Notes: generated by a model not told the origin, from the letters alone. A DNA stretch of 64,000 nt from JACKNG01 sp040220855 (GCA_040220855.1 JAVJVZ010000017.1:37421-101420); one strand, 5' to 3'. Shown: positions 53,673 through 62,245, numbered from the stretch's first letter. Numbers and translations are program-made.

Positions 53673-55145
53673 ATGGGCCAGCAAGAACAGTACCCGCGCG
53701 ACCCGCGCATCGTCATCATCGGCGCCGGCATGGCCGGCATCCTCTCCGTCATCAAGCTCGAAGAGGCGGGCTACCGGGACATCGTGCTCTACGAGAAGGC
53801 CGCAACGCTCGGCGGCACCTGGCGCGAAAACACCTACCCGGGCATCGCCTGCGACGTGCCGGCACACTTGTACACCTACTCCTTCGAGCCCAATCCCGAC
53901 TGGAGCCACGTGTTCGCCCCGGGCGACGAGATCCAGCGCTACTTCGAGGGTGTGGCACGCAAGTACGGCGTGCTGCCGCGCATCCGCTTCAACGCCGAGA
54001 TCACCGACTGCGTGTTCCGCGATGGTCGCTGGCAGCTCGCGCTCGCCGACGGCAGTAGGGACGCCGCTGATTTCGTCATCGCCGCGACGGGCGTGCTCCA
54101 CCACCCCAAGTATCCCGACATCGAGGGTCTGGAGACCTTCGATCGTGCCTGTTTCCACACCGCGCGCTGGGATCACTCGGTCGTGCTCGACGATCGCCGC
54201 GTCGGCGTCATCGGCACCGGTTCGACCGCCATCCAGGTGACCTCGGCGCTGGTCGAGCGCGTCAGGAAATACTCGCTGTTCCAGCGCACCGCGCAGTGGA
54301 TCATGCCAATCGAGAACCCCGCCTACAGCGCCGCGGAGCGCGAGCGCTTCAAGCGCGAACCCGGCCTCATCGAGCACATGCGCCGCGAGTTCAACCGCAT
54401 GGCCATCGATACGCTCGCCAATGCCGTGATCGACGCCGACTCCGAGGCGATGCAGAAGATCGAGCAGACCTGTCGCGAGAATCTCGAGCACAGCGTGCGC
54501 GACGCGGAACTGCGCGAGAAGCTGCGCCCGCACTACCGGGCGGCATGCAAGCGCATCATCTTCTCAGAGGATTTCTACGAAGCCATTCAGCACCCGAATG
54601 CCGAGCTCGTCACCGCGGGCATCGAGCGCATCGAGCCGAACGGCGTGCGCACGCAGGACGGCCAGCTGCACGAACTCGACGTGCTCGTGCTCGCCACCGG
54701 CTTCAAGGCCGACCGCTTCATCCGACCGGCGCGCGTGATCGGTCGCGGCGGGATCGACCTCGACGACGTGTGGGCCGATCGCCCGGTCGCCTACCTGTCG
54801 CTGTCGGTACCGGAATTTCCCAATTTCTTCATGCTGAACGGCCCCAACGGACCGGTCGGCAATTTCTCGCTGATCCAGATCGCCGAGTTCCAGGTCGGCT
54901 ACATTCTGCAGCTGCTGGAAAAGATCCGACGTGGCGAATGCCGCGAGATCAGCGCGAGTCCTGCCGCCACCGCCGCATTCGACGAGGCGCGCGTGGCCGC
55001 GGCCAAGAAGAGCATCTGGGCGACCGGCTGCAAGAGCTGGTATCTCGACAAGTTCGGCGTACCGGCAAGCTGGCCATGGACCTACGCGAAGTTCGCCGAG
55101 GAGATGCAGGCACCGCAGCTCGAGGCCTTCGAGCTGGTCGGCTGA
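53673..55145 (+). CDS. flavin-containing monooxygenase (BVMO-like)
   Basis: A 490-residue FAD/NADPH enzyme with two Rossmann loops: IIGAGMAG (FAD, 16-22) and VIGTGSTA (NADPH, 179-186). The Baeyer-Villiger fingerprint FxGxxxHxxxW appears as F156-D-R-A-C-F-H162-T-A-R-W166, with Arg replacing the Gly, and the DVLVLATGF segment is present. It belongs near cyclohexanone/phenylacetone monooxygenase relatives, but the altered fingerprint leaves the reaction open. It is a single-gene unit. The start MGQQEQYPRD is the only reasonable ATG. Confidence 0.86.
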   Translation: MGQQEQYPRDPRIVIIGAGMAGILSVIKLEEAGYRDIVLYEKAATLGGTWRENTYPGIACDVPAHLYTYSFEPNPDWSHVFAPGDEIQRYFEGVARKYGVLPRIRFNAEITDCVFRDGRWQLALADGSRDAADFVIAATGVLHHPKYPDIEGLETFDRACFHTARWDHSVVLDDRRVGVIGTGSTAIQVTSALVERVRKYSLFQRTAQWIMPIENPAYSAAERERFKREPGLIEHMRREFNRMAIDTLANAVIDADSEAMQKIEQTCRENLEHSVRDAELREKLRPHYRAACKRIIFSEDFYEAIQHPNAELVTAGIERIEPNGVRTQDGQLHELDVLVLATGFKADRFIRPARVIGRGGIDLDDVWADRPVAYLSLSVPEFPNFFMLNGPNGPVGNFSLIQIAEFQVGYILQLLEKIRRGECREISASPAATAAFDEARVAAAKKSIWATGCKSWYLDKFGVPASWPWTYAKFAEEMQAPQLEAFELVG

Positions 55146-55283
55146 GCCGCACGGCGGCAGTCAGTCGCCACAGCGCCGCTCCCACCGGGTCGATTGGCGG
55201 GCACGGGGACCTGCACCAGGCGCAGCACGGTGCGAGCGCTACGGCCGCTCGTGCGGGCGGCACAGTAGCCCCGCGCCTGGACC

Positions 55284-55694
55284 TCAGGGGCGCAGGGTCG
55301 TCATCACGAGCGCGGCGAGCCCGAGCGGGAACAGCATCAGGATGGTGCGCAGCGCGTCCCCGAGGCGACGACATTCGCTGTCGTGCAGCATCTGGAAGCG
55401 ACCGCCGGCGATGAACTCGAGCAGGTTGGTCACGTGGCGCAGCTGCTCCGGCTTGTAGCGGGCGCGGTTCTCGCTCTCGTCGCTGCGCACCGCTATCGGC
55501 AGGCGGTCGGTATCGCGTGCGGCCGCGGGGATGTCCCAGAACAACAGGCGCATCACCGGCCGGCCGAGGCGGCCGTAGATCTCGGGCTCGCGTGCCGCCA
55601 GGCAGACCAGCAGCCGTGCCATCACGGCCAGCCAGCTCGCGGCGAGCACGAGCAGCAGGGCATAGGGCAGCAGGTCGGTCATCGGCAGGTTCAT
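55284..55694 (-). CDS. small membrane protein, UspB-like topology
   Basis: A 136-residue protein with one N-terminal (LLPYALLLVLAASWLAVMAR) and one C-terminal (TILMLFPLGLAALVMTTL) membrane helix around an 80-residue charged loop. Layout resembles UspB-type proteins, but I cannot show homology. The flanking gaps (55146-55283 and 55695-55955) hold no gene I can support. Confidence 0.6.
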   Translation of the reverse strand: MNLPMTDLLPYALLLVLAASWLAVMARLLVCLAAREPEIYGRLGRPVMRLLFWDIPAAARDTDRLPIAVRSDESENRARYKPEQLRHVTNLLEFIAGGRFQMLHDSECRRLGDALRTILMLFPLGLAALVMTTLRP

Positions 55695-55955
55695 CGGCAG
55701 GGGCCCTCGGGAAGCTAGCGGCAGCGGCGCGACGTGACTTTAGGCTCGTCAGCTTTGGAGCCCCAGAATGGCACCGAGTTCATCCCGGTGCAACGCGCAC
55801 CTGCCGCGACGCCCACCGGCGGCGCCGGGGCAGTGCGGCGCGCATCGGCGCGGTTCCCGTTGCGCGCGGCGCCGGCGGCGTGGCGCCTCTTAAGGGTCAC
55901 CGCGCCCCCCCGCGCGCCAGCCGGCGGCCATCGCGTCGGCGGCAGGCCCGCAGCG

Positions 55956-56795
55956 TCAGTCCTGTGCCAGCCCGCTGATGATGTAGCCACCGGATCGCTC
56001 GTCGAGCTCGAGTTCGAGCGCGCCGCGCGCCTGTGCCTCCTCCAGCAGCTTGTTGAACGAACGCACGCCGTAATAGCTCTCGTTGAACTCGGGGCGGCGC
56101 CGCTTGAGCGCCTGCTTGACCATCGAGCCCCACAGGTGGTCGTCCTCACCACGTTCCTCGAGCAGGGCCTCGGCGGTCTCCACCACGAGGTCGATGGCGC
56201 CCTGCAGGCGATCCTCCGCCTTGTCCTCGGGCGTCTCGCTCTTCGCCTTCGCTGTTTCCTTCGTCTCGCTCTTGCGCGCCGGCCGTCGCCGGCTGCGCTT
56301 CTTGGTCTCGTCCTGGCGCACGAGGTCGTCGTAGAAGATGAACTCGTCGCAGTTCGCGATGAGGAGATCGGACGTCGAGTTCTTGACGCCGACCCCGATC
56401 ACGGTCTTCGCGTTCTCGCGCAGCTTCGACACCAGCGGCGAGAAATCCGAGTCGCCGCTGATGATGACGAAGGTGTCGACGTGCGACTTCGTGTAGCAGA
56501 GATCGAGCGCGTCGACGACCATGCGGATATCGGCCGAGTTCTTGCCCGACTGGCGGGCATGCGGGATCTCGATGAGCTCGAAGGCGGCCTCGTGCATCGG
56601 CGCTTTGAACTCCTTGTAGCGATCCCAGTCGCAGTAGGCCTTCTTGACCACGATGCTGCCCTTGACCAGCAGCCGCTCTAGCACGCGCTTGATGTCGAAA
56701 CGCGCGTACTTGGCATCGCGCACGCCGAGCGCGACGTTCTCGAAGTCGCAGAAGAGCGCGAGGTTGCGATGAAGGTAGGGATTGTCCTGCGTCAT
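55956..56795 (-). CDS. NYN (PIN-like) domain protein with OST-HTH
   Basis: A 279-residue LabA-like protein. The NYN ribonuclease core runs to about residue 155 with FCDFENVALG (Asp17, Asn20), KNSADIRMVVDAL (Asp89) and ISGDSDFSPL (Asp115, Asp117). A Lys/Arg/Glu-rich linker (about 160-200) joins an OST-HTH/LOTUS RNA-binding domain (LWGSMVKQALKRRRPEFNES). The acidic metal site is complete, so RNase activity is expected. It starts 14 bases after the selenoprotein gene and shares its operon. Confidence 0.86.
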   Translation of the reverse strand: MTQDNPYLHRNLALFCDFENVALGVRDAKYARFDIKRVLERLLVKGSIVVKKAYCDWDRYKEFKAPMHEAAFELIEIPHARQSGKNSADIRMVVDALDLCYTKSHVDTFVIISGDSDFSPLVSKLRENAKTVIGVGVKNSTSDLLIANCDEFIFYDDLVRQDETKKRSRRRPARKSETKETAKAKSETPEDKAEDRLQGAIDLVVETAEALLEERGEDDHLWGSMVKQALKRRRPEFNESYYGVRSFNKLLEEAQARGALELELDERSGGYIISGLAQD

Positions 56796-56809
56796 GCGGG
56801 CTCCTGGAT

Positions 56810-57382
56810 TCAGCGTCCAATCGGACAGAAGGTGACGTCGCCCGCGCTCGCCGCGGTGGCATCATCGATGTCGGTGCGAAAAGTTGCGTGGAAGCGGTTG
56901 ACCATCGCCGACAGGCCGACCGTCGCGCACAGCTCGAGCTGCTCCTCGCGTGGAAAGCTCGCGGCGAGCTCGGCGTAGAGCGCATCGTCGATGCGATTGT
57001 CGCGCGTCAGCGCCTCCGCGTAGCGCAGTACCAGGCGATCGCGCGCGTCGAAACTCGCGCAGGTCTCCGGTGCGTGCATCGCTGCCATTTCCTCGTCCGT
57101 CAAGCCGACACTCCGACCGAGCATCACGTGCGTGGGGATTCAGTAATGGCAGCTGTTGAGTTGCGAGGCGCGCAGGTAGGCGAGCTCGCGATGGCGGGGA
57201 GAGATGCGCGGGGTGTCGTATAGCGCCATCGCGATCTCGGCGAAGCCGCGCAGCAGGCGCGCGTCGTTGCCGAACAATTTGAAGACGTTGAAGACGGAGA
57301 AGCCGAGGCCCTCGAGACGCGCGTAGATCTCGCGCACCTCGGGCGAGGCCTCGTGCGGCTCGACGAGAGGAATACGGGCCAT
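56810..57382 (-). CDS. carboxymuconolactone decarboxylase/AhpD-like selenoprotein (UGA = Sec81)
   Basis: Read through one in-frame TGA (57142-57140), this is a 190-residue CMD/AhpD-family protein from an ATG with AGGAGG at ideal spacing. Residues 1-80 end in ELAYLRASQLNSCHY. Codon 81 is TGA, then IPTHVMLGRSVGLTDEEMA continues the family without a shift. Homologues carry CHYC here, so TGA replaces the second redox Cys of the CxxC, giving CxxU with His85 downstream. Directly after the TGA is a hairpin with a GGUC loop, as in bacterial SECIS elements. Sec81 is probably the peroxidatic or resolving residue. Alternative: a recent nonsense mutation, which the hairpin and intact 3' half make unlikely. 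Sel genes must lie elsewhere. Confidence 0.82.
57107..57142 (-). promoter_or_regulatory. predicted bacterial SECIS element
   Basis: From the TGA (57142-57140) the RNA folds 15 bases downstream as GAUGCUC (57125-57119), loop GGUCG (57118-57114), GAGUGUC (57113-57107): seven consecutive pairs including two G-U. The loop sits 25 bases from the U of UGA; E. coli fdhF has a GGUCU loop at nearly the same distance. SelB should bind here. Confidence 0.78.
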
Positions 57383-57501
57383 GGTGGCCTCCTGTGAACG
57401 ATGGCGGGCGGCGCCAGCGTATAGAGCGCTACGCACGCTGACAAGCGTAACGCCAGGGCACCGTATACTGCCGGGCCACGCGATCCCGGGAGGATACTCG
57501 C

Positions 57502-57843
57502 ATGATCAAGCTGACCATCTGCGCCGTACGCAAGCCCGGCCTCAGTCACGCCGAGTTCGATCACTACTGGCGCCACGAGCACGCGCCACTGATCCGTAGC
57601 GTCACCGAGTTCAACCGCCACGTGCGCCGCTACGTGCAGTGCCACCGCCTCGAGGTCGGCGACGCCTTCGGCAGCGACGGCGGCTGGGACGGCATCGCCG
57701 AGCTGTGGTTCGACGACGTCGGCGCCATGCAGCGCGCGTTCAGCGAACCGCGTTACCTCGAGCTGATTCGACCCGACGAGCTGAAGTTCGTCGACGTGGA
57801 ACGCTGCCTGTCCTACGTCAGCGAGGAACTCGAGGTCATCTGA
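57502..57843 (+). CDS. EthD-domain protein
   Basis: A 113-residue dimeric alpha-beta-barrel protein (MIKLTICAVRKPGLSHAEFD, YWRHEHAPLIRSV). EthD-type proteins assist in degradation or polyketide-type reactions; function here is unknown. TATACT (57464-57469) upstream is a good -10. It is divergent from the selenoprotein gene and overlaps the convergent CDF gene by 31 bases. Confidence 0.8.
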   Translation: MIKLTICAVRKPGLSHAEFDHYWRHEHAPLIRSVTEFNRHVRRYVQCHRLEVGDAFGSDGGWDGIAELWFDDVGAMQRAFSEPRYLELIRPDELKFVDVERCLSYVSEELEVI

Positions 57844-58448
57844 TCGATGACCCGATCGACGGCGCCGCGGCACAGCCCGGGCAGTGCGCGCACGGCGCCA
57901 GCGATGAGCAGCGCGGCGACGCCGAAGGCGAGCACGGCGTCGATCCAGAAGTGCCCCGTCAGCAGCATGGCGACGCCGGCGCCGGCCGTCGACAGGCACA
58001 ACACGACGTCGCCGACATTGTGCAGGAAGGCGAGCCGTACCGAGCCGTCGTGGCGCGCCGCCTCGCGCAGCGCGAGCGCCACCGCCGCGTTGCCGAGCGC
58101 CGCGGCGAGCCCGGCGGCGAGGGTAAGTTCGGCGGCGACCGCGGGCGCCGCCGCGAGACGCTCGAGCGCGAGCCCGGCAATGGTCAGCGCGACGAGCAGG
58201 ATACCGACCGTGTTCAGCACGTTGGCGACGGCACGCAGCTGGGCCGCGCGGCGTCCCCCGGCCGCGGCCAGCCACAGGCACAGGAGCGCGAGTTCGTCGC
58301 CGCCGTTGTGCACGGCATCGACCAGTACCGCGAGACTGTTGGCGTGCCAGCCGAGCAGCAGCTCGCCCGCGCACACCAGGGTATTGGCGAGCAGCGCGAG
58401 GGCGAGCGCGGTGCGGGCACGCGGGTATCGGTCGATCGCGAAGGGCAT
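57813..58448 (-). CDS. cation diffusion facilitator-like transporter, short form
   Basis: A 211-residue inner-membrane protein with about six helices. LVDAVHNGGDEL and FLHNVGDVVLC are the paired HNxxD metal-binding motifs of CDF (Zn/Co/Fe) exporters in helices II and V. The cytoplasmic C-terminal metal-sensing domain of normal CDF proteins (about 80 residues) is absent, as in some short prokaryotic forms. A final Thr/Ser tail overlaps the EthD gene end. Confidence 0.78.
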   Translation of the reverse strand: MPFAIDRYPRARTALALALLANTLVCAGELLLGWHANSLAVLVDAVHNGGDELALLCLWLAAAGGRRAAQLRAVANVLNTVGILLVALTIAGLALERLAAAPAVAAELTLAAGLAAALGNAAVALALREAARHDGSVRLAFLHNVGDVVLCLSTAGAGVAMLLTGHFWIDAVLAFGVAALLIAGAVRALPGLCRGAVDRVIDQMTSSSSLT

Positions 58449-58493
58449 GGCGGACGTCGCTGGCTGGCGACATCCGATTACACCCGGCGCGGG

Positions 58494-59048
58494 TTACGTG
58501 CGTGTGAAGCGTCGCGCCGCGGCGATGATGGTAGCGGCGAGCAGCACGGCGGCCGGCCCCGGCAGCAGCGGAACCTGCGTCGCGACCGGCGGCGACACGG
58601 GCGGCGACGAGCGCTCGTAGGCGAAGCCGCCGCCGGAGCCGATGTGCCAGCTGGTGAAACGCACGTCGAGGTAGATGTCCTCCTCGATCAGGTGCATGAC
58701 ACCCGGGACACCGACGTAGCCCGGTGGCTGGCGGCCCACCGCGTCCGCCCAGGGCAGGAAGGTGAGCGACTCGACGCCGTCCGCGAGGGTGCTGCCGAAA
58801 GCCCACTCGGTGCCGGCCGGCGAGCTGAAATCATCGAAATCGTAGCCGCTCTCTACGCGGGCGTTGTAGATGCCGCCGCCGGACACGGCACGCGTGATCC
58901 AGACGCGCTCGCTGATGCGGTCCTGGTATTGCTCGCTGGTCGGCGTATTGAGTGGTTTAGTGAAACTCACTGTCGGTCCGGTCCACAACGTGGCGGCGCC
59001 GATCAGCGGGGAAACGACGAGCAGAAGCGCGAAGACGACGAAGCGCAT
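58494..59048 (-). CDS. secreted protein with C-terminal sorting-like tag
   Basis: A 184-residue protein: signal peptide (VVFALLLVVSPLIGAA), a beta-rich region without recognised family, and a C-terminal tripartite tag of VPLLPG, a hydrophobic helix and RRFTR. Such tags resemble PEP-CTERM/IPTL-CTERM sorting signals. The next gene upstream has a like tag. It starts three bases after the peroxidase gene ends and is probably cotranscribed. Confidence 0.65.
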   Translation of the reverse strand: MRFVVFALLLVVSPLIGAATLWTGPTVSFTKPLNTPTSEQYQDRISERVWITRAVSGGGIYNARVESGYDFDDFSSPAGTEWAFGSTLADGVESLTFLPWADAVGRQPPGYVGVPGVMHLIEEDIYLDVRFTSWHIGSGGGFAYERSSPPVSPPVATQVPLLPGPAAVLLAATIIAAARRFTRT

Positions 59049-59051
59049 GGG

Positions 59052-60152
59052 TCAGGCCTCCAGACGATGGCGGATCAGCAACAGCGCGGCGATGAGCAGG
59101 CCGGCAGCGACGAGCGGCAGCGTCGGCACCTGCACGGTACCCGGCGGGTCGTCCGCGACGATGACCGGCTCGACCGCCGGCAATTCACCGGTGAGCGCCT
59201 CGAGAAAGGCGACCAGCTCGGCCACCGCGTCGTCGTCGAGGGTGAGGTCGAGCTGCACCTGCGCGATGACGCGCACCGCCTCCGGCAGCGTGGCGACCGC
59301 GCCGTTGTGGAAATAAGGCGCCGTCAGCGCGACGTTGCGCAGGCTCGGGACCTTGTACTTGTGGCGGTCCGAGGGCACGCCGGTGACCTGGAAACGACCG
59401 GTATCGGCGAGCAGGTCGTACTGCGCGACGTAGCTGCTGGTCGTATAGCGCGGAAAGCGCTGCAGGAAGGGCGTGCCGTCGGGCTGCGGCGGACCGGCGA
59501 AGTGCGCGCCGGCATGGCAGTCGGTACAGCCGATGCCGGCGAAGCGGTTCATGCCGGCGATCTGCGTGGCCGTCAGGGCGCTGGTGTCGCCGTTGACGTA
59601 CCGATCGAAAGGGCTGTCGGGCGTCAGCAGGGTGCGCTCGAAGGCAGCGATCGCTTTCGCCACGTTCTCGATCGTGATCGGTGTACCGGCGCCGAAAGCC
59701 GCATCGAAGAGCGGCCGGTAGCCGGCAATCGATTCGAGCATCGCCGTCACCTCGGCATGCGAGAGATTGCCCATCTCGACCGGGTTGACCATCGGCCCCA
59801 GTGCCTGCGCCTCGAGGCTTGCCGCGCGCCCGTCCCAGAACTGCGCGGAGAAGAACGCGGCGTTCAGCACCGTCGGCGCATTGCGCGTGCCCGGTGCGCC
59901 GCCGACCCCGAGCGACACGCGGCGGCCGTCGTCACCGCCAACCGCCGGCACGTGGCAGGAAGCGCAGGCGATGGTGCCGTCGGCGGACAGGCGCGTATCG
60001 AAGTAGAGCGCGTTACCGAGCGTGACCTTGGCCGGCGTGGTCGGGTTGTCCGGCGGCGCCGGCGCGACCGCGGGCAGGGCATCCCACGCATGCACGGCGT
60101 GGCTGAAAGCGAATACGCAGGCAAGCATGGCGCGACGCGCGAACGGACTCAT
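59052..60152 (-). CDS. di-haem cytochrome c peroxidase (CcpA/MauG-like) with C-terminal tag
   Basis: A 366-residue periplasmic di-haem protein that removes peroxide with electrons from a c-type cytochrome. Haem sites are CASCH (63-67) and CTDCH (209-213). LYFDTRLSADGTIACASC and KYKVPSLRNVALTAPYFHNG are family hallmarks. The signal peptide is short. Unusually, the protein ends in VPTLP, a hydrophobic helix and RHRLEA, like its neighbour, so it may be membrane-held or sorted. An FNR-like box lies upstream. Confidence 0.86.
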   Translation of the reverse strand: MSPFARRAMLACVFAFSHAVHAWDALPAVAPAPPDNPTTPAKVTLGNALYFDTRLSADGTIACASCHVPAVGGDDGRRVSLGVGGAPGTRNAPTVLNAAFFSAQFWDGRAASLEAQALGPMVNPVEMGNLSHAEVTAMLESIAGYRPLFDAAFGAGTPITIENVAKAIAAFERTLLTPDSPFDRYVNGDTSALTATQIAGMNRFAGIGCTDCHAGAHFAGPPQPDGTPFLQRFPRYTTSSYVAQYDLLADTGRFQVTGVPSDRHKYKVPSLRNVALTAPYFHNGAVATLPEAVRVIAQVQLDLTLDDDAVAELVAFLEALTGELPAVEPVIVADDPPGTVQVPTLPLVAAGLLIAALLLIRHRLEA

Positions 60153-60237
60153 CGAGGCACTCCCTGGTCATGTCCGCGCTGATCGTCGTGGCGCATTGTT
60201 GCGGCCCCGTGCCAGTTTCGTGTCAGCACCGTGCGGC

Positions 60238-60251
60238 CTGATCTGGATCAA
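60238..60251 (-). promoter_or_regulatory. FNR/Anr-type box upstream of the peroxidase
   Basis: The minus strand reads TTGATCCAGATCAG (9 of 10 consensus positions), centred 92 bp from the peroxidase ATG. Class II placement predicts a start near 60203; no strong -10 is seen there, so the arrangement is less certain than for the other boxes. Cytochrome c peroxidases are classic FNR targets. Confidence 0.58.
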
Positions 60252-60302
60252 GCCTCCGCGTGCCGTGCGAAGCGGTCTGAGCGCCCTATCGCAACAAAAG
60301 AA

Positions 60303-60326
60303 AAGCCCCGCACGAGGGCGGGGCTT
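60303..60326 (-). terminator. intrinsic terminator of the PhoX-like gene
   Basis: On the minus strand AAGCCCCGC and GCGGGGCTT form a perfect 9-bp stem with a 6-base loop, followed by TTCTTTTG. It lies 50 bases after the PhoX-like stop codon and separates this unit from the peroxidase promoter. Confidence 0.85.
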
Positions 60327-60375
60327 CTCCGCGACCGCGCGCGTGGGCGGTACGACCGCCCACGCGTCGGCCCGC

Positions 60376-62064
60376 TTACGGGTTGACCGGCGCGAGCTGG
60401 TCGTTCTTCTCGAGCTGCTTCACGAAGTTGAAGTCGTTGGCAGTCGAGCAGGCACGCACCCAGCGGCGGCTCTGCTTGTCGAACGTCATCCACTGGCTGC
60501 GCGGACCCTCGCAGGTCGGCGGCACCACGCCGGCAACGTCGAACTCCCACATGGCGTCACCGAAGCCGTTCGGCACGTTGGACAGGTCGGTGCTGTCCGG
60601 GTGCTGCACGGCAACGACGAACTTGCTCGGCTCGGCCGGGTTGAACACCATGCCGGTGGCCTCGGAACCGTCGACCTGGATGCTCAGGAAATGGTCGAGC
60701 GACTCGGCCTCGCCGTCGTTGTCCATGTCACGCGCGAACCAGATGTCGCCGCCGACGTTGCTGCCGTTCGGCTGGTCTTCGATGATGTAGACGTTGCCGA
60801 GCGTGTCGATGGCGAGGTTGTCCGGGCTGTCGAGACGGCCGGTGGTCGGCAGGAAGCCGACGTTCTTCTCGGTGTTGCGGCTCGCGAACTGGCGCACGAT
60901 GGCGTTGTCGCCACCGGTCAGCTCGATCGAGATGACGGCCTGCTCGGAGGTGGTGGTGACGTAGAGGATCTCGTTGCCGTTCGGCAGCATGCCGATCGCC
61001 ATGTCCTCGGGACGGCCGTACGGTGTACCGCCGACTTCGTCGGCCGCACCACGGCCGCCGCGGGTCTCCGGCACCGAGCGCGGGTCGGAGGTCGGGCCGT
61101 CCTGGAAGGGATCCCAGGTCGCGCCCGGCAGCTTGTTGCCATCGGCATCCGTGATCGGAACCCAGGTGGCCGGTCCGAAACGGCTCGCGGTGGCGTTCGG
61201 GCCTTCGTTGTAGTTCGCGGCCGGATCGCCACCCGTGGCGAGGAAGTCGTTGACGGACAGCACGAACGTCTGGCCGCCTCCGGTGTAGTCACCGGCGGTC
61301 TTCAGCTCGAGCTTGTAAATGGAACCCGAGTTCCACTCGTCGATGTAGTAGATGACCTGGTTCGGGTGCTTGACGCTGAAGTTGATGCCTTCGTGCGCGA
61401 CATTGGCGATGGTGTTGAGCACGCGCCACTGACCGGCGGCTTCGGTCGCCGGCGAGGCGACCGGGTCGGCCGGCGTCGCCATCGGGTCGAGGATTTCGAC
61501 CACGCGACCAAGGCCGGACCACTCCTCGGCAACGATGACGGTGCCGTTGGGCGTCCAGCGCGACGGATCGAACGCGGCAAAGTCGTAGTCCCACGCCGGG
61601 CAGGCCGGGTCGGTCGGGTCGCGCTCGGCTTCGAGCGGCTGCGAATCGCACACCGAGGTGGTGCTCGCTTCCTGGTCGCCGGCGAAGATCAGGTGGTTGG
61701 TGTCGGTGACCGTGTCGTAGCGCGACAGGCCGGCGCCCCACGGCGTCTCGTGCGGAATGAAGATGTAACGGCCGGTCGGATCGTAGGCCAGCATGTCGAA
61801 CATCGAAGCGCTGGTGCCGGCATTGACAGCGCGCTGGATCGACTGGTTCACGTCGGCTTCGACCTCACGCATGCTCGTGAGATTGGTCTGGCCGATGCCC
61901 GCCGGCGTCTGCCACGGCGAGTTGAGCTCGTTGATGTGATTCGGCGAGGCGACCGCGGCCGACTGCTGCAGCGGCACGAAGAACGGTGCGGTACCCGCAA
62001 CGGCGACGTTCGACGCGGCGAGCGCGACGACGCTGGCGCCGAGGCCAAGGCTGATGATGCGCAT
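60376..62064 (-). CDS. PhoX-like DUF839 protein
   Basis: A 562-residue secreted protein with a Sec-type signal peptide (LGLGASVVALAASNVAVAG; no twin Arg). The mature part has DUF839/PhoX blocks: HETPWGAGLSRYDTV, GTVIVAEEWSGLGRVVEI, NVAHEGINFS, GRPEDMAIGM, SPDNLAIDTLGNVYIIED. PhoX enzymes are Ca/Fe-dependent phosphatases; this one is more diverged, so phosphatase activity is unsure. The start at 62064 has GGGAG upstream. It is a single gene with its own terminator. Confidence 0.78.
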   Translation of the reverse strand: MRIISLGLGASVVALAASNVAVAGTAPFFVPLQQSAAVASPNHINELNSPWQTPAGIGQTNLTSMREVEADVNQSIQRAVNAGTSASMFDMLAYDPTGRYIFIPHETPWGAGLSRYDTVTDTNHLIFAGDQEASTTSVCDSQPLEAERDPTDPACPAWDYDFAAFDPSRWTPNGTVIVAEEWSGLGRVVEILDPMATPADPVASPATEAAGQWRVLNTIANVAHEGINFSVKHPNQVIYYIDEWNSGSIYKLELKTAGDYTGGGQTFVLSVNDFLATGGDPAANYNEGPNATASRFGPATWVPITDADGNKLPGATWDPFQDGPTSDPRSVPETRGGRGAADEVGGTPYGRPEDMAIGMLPNGNEILYVTTTSEQAVISIELTGGDNAIVRQFASRNTEKNVGFLPTTGRLDSPDNLAIDTLGNVYIIEDQPNGSNVGGDIWFARDMDNDGEAESLDHFLSIQVDGSEATGMVFNPAEPSKFVVAVQHPDSTDLSNVPNGFGDAMWEFDVAGVVPPTCEGPRSQWMTFDKQSRRWVRACSTANDFNFVKQLEKNDQLAPVNP

Positions 62065-62245
62065 TCTGTTTGCTCCCTTCACGAAGACAGGATGTGGTTT
62101 CGAGTGCAGGTGAATACCGGCCACGCGCGTGATGCGTGCCCGGCAACCGCTGCGCATTCTGGCGAGCGTTTGTTGCAGACGGTTAACGCCTGGATGGCGG
62201 TGACGTGAAGGTTTCGTTACGAGTTCGTGCGGCGCACGAGCACCG

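Noticed and set aside
56810..57436. Two separate small genes for the CMD-family protein
   Set aside because: They are in one frame, the second lacks its own ribosome site, each is half a domain, and a SECIS hairpin follows the TGA. A single selenoprotein explains all of this.
57124..58806. 560-residue minus-strand open frame spanning the selenoprotein, EthD and CDF genes
   Set aside because: Only its first part (left end) coincides with the real CMD frame; the rest is antisense or out of frame to well-supported genes and is Arg/Ala-rich, typical of GC-rich shadow frames.
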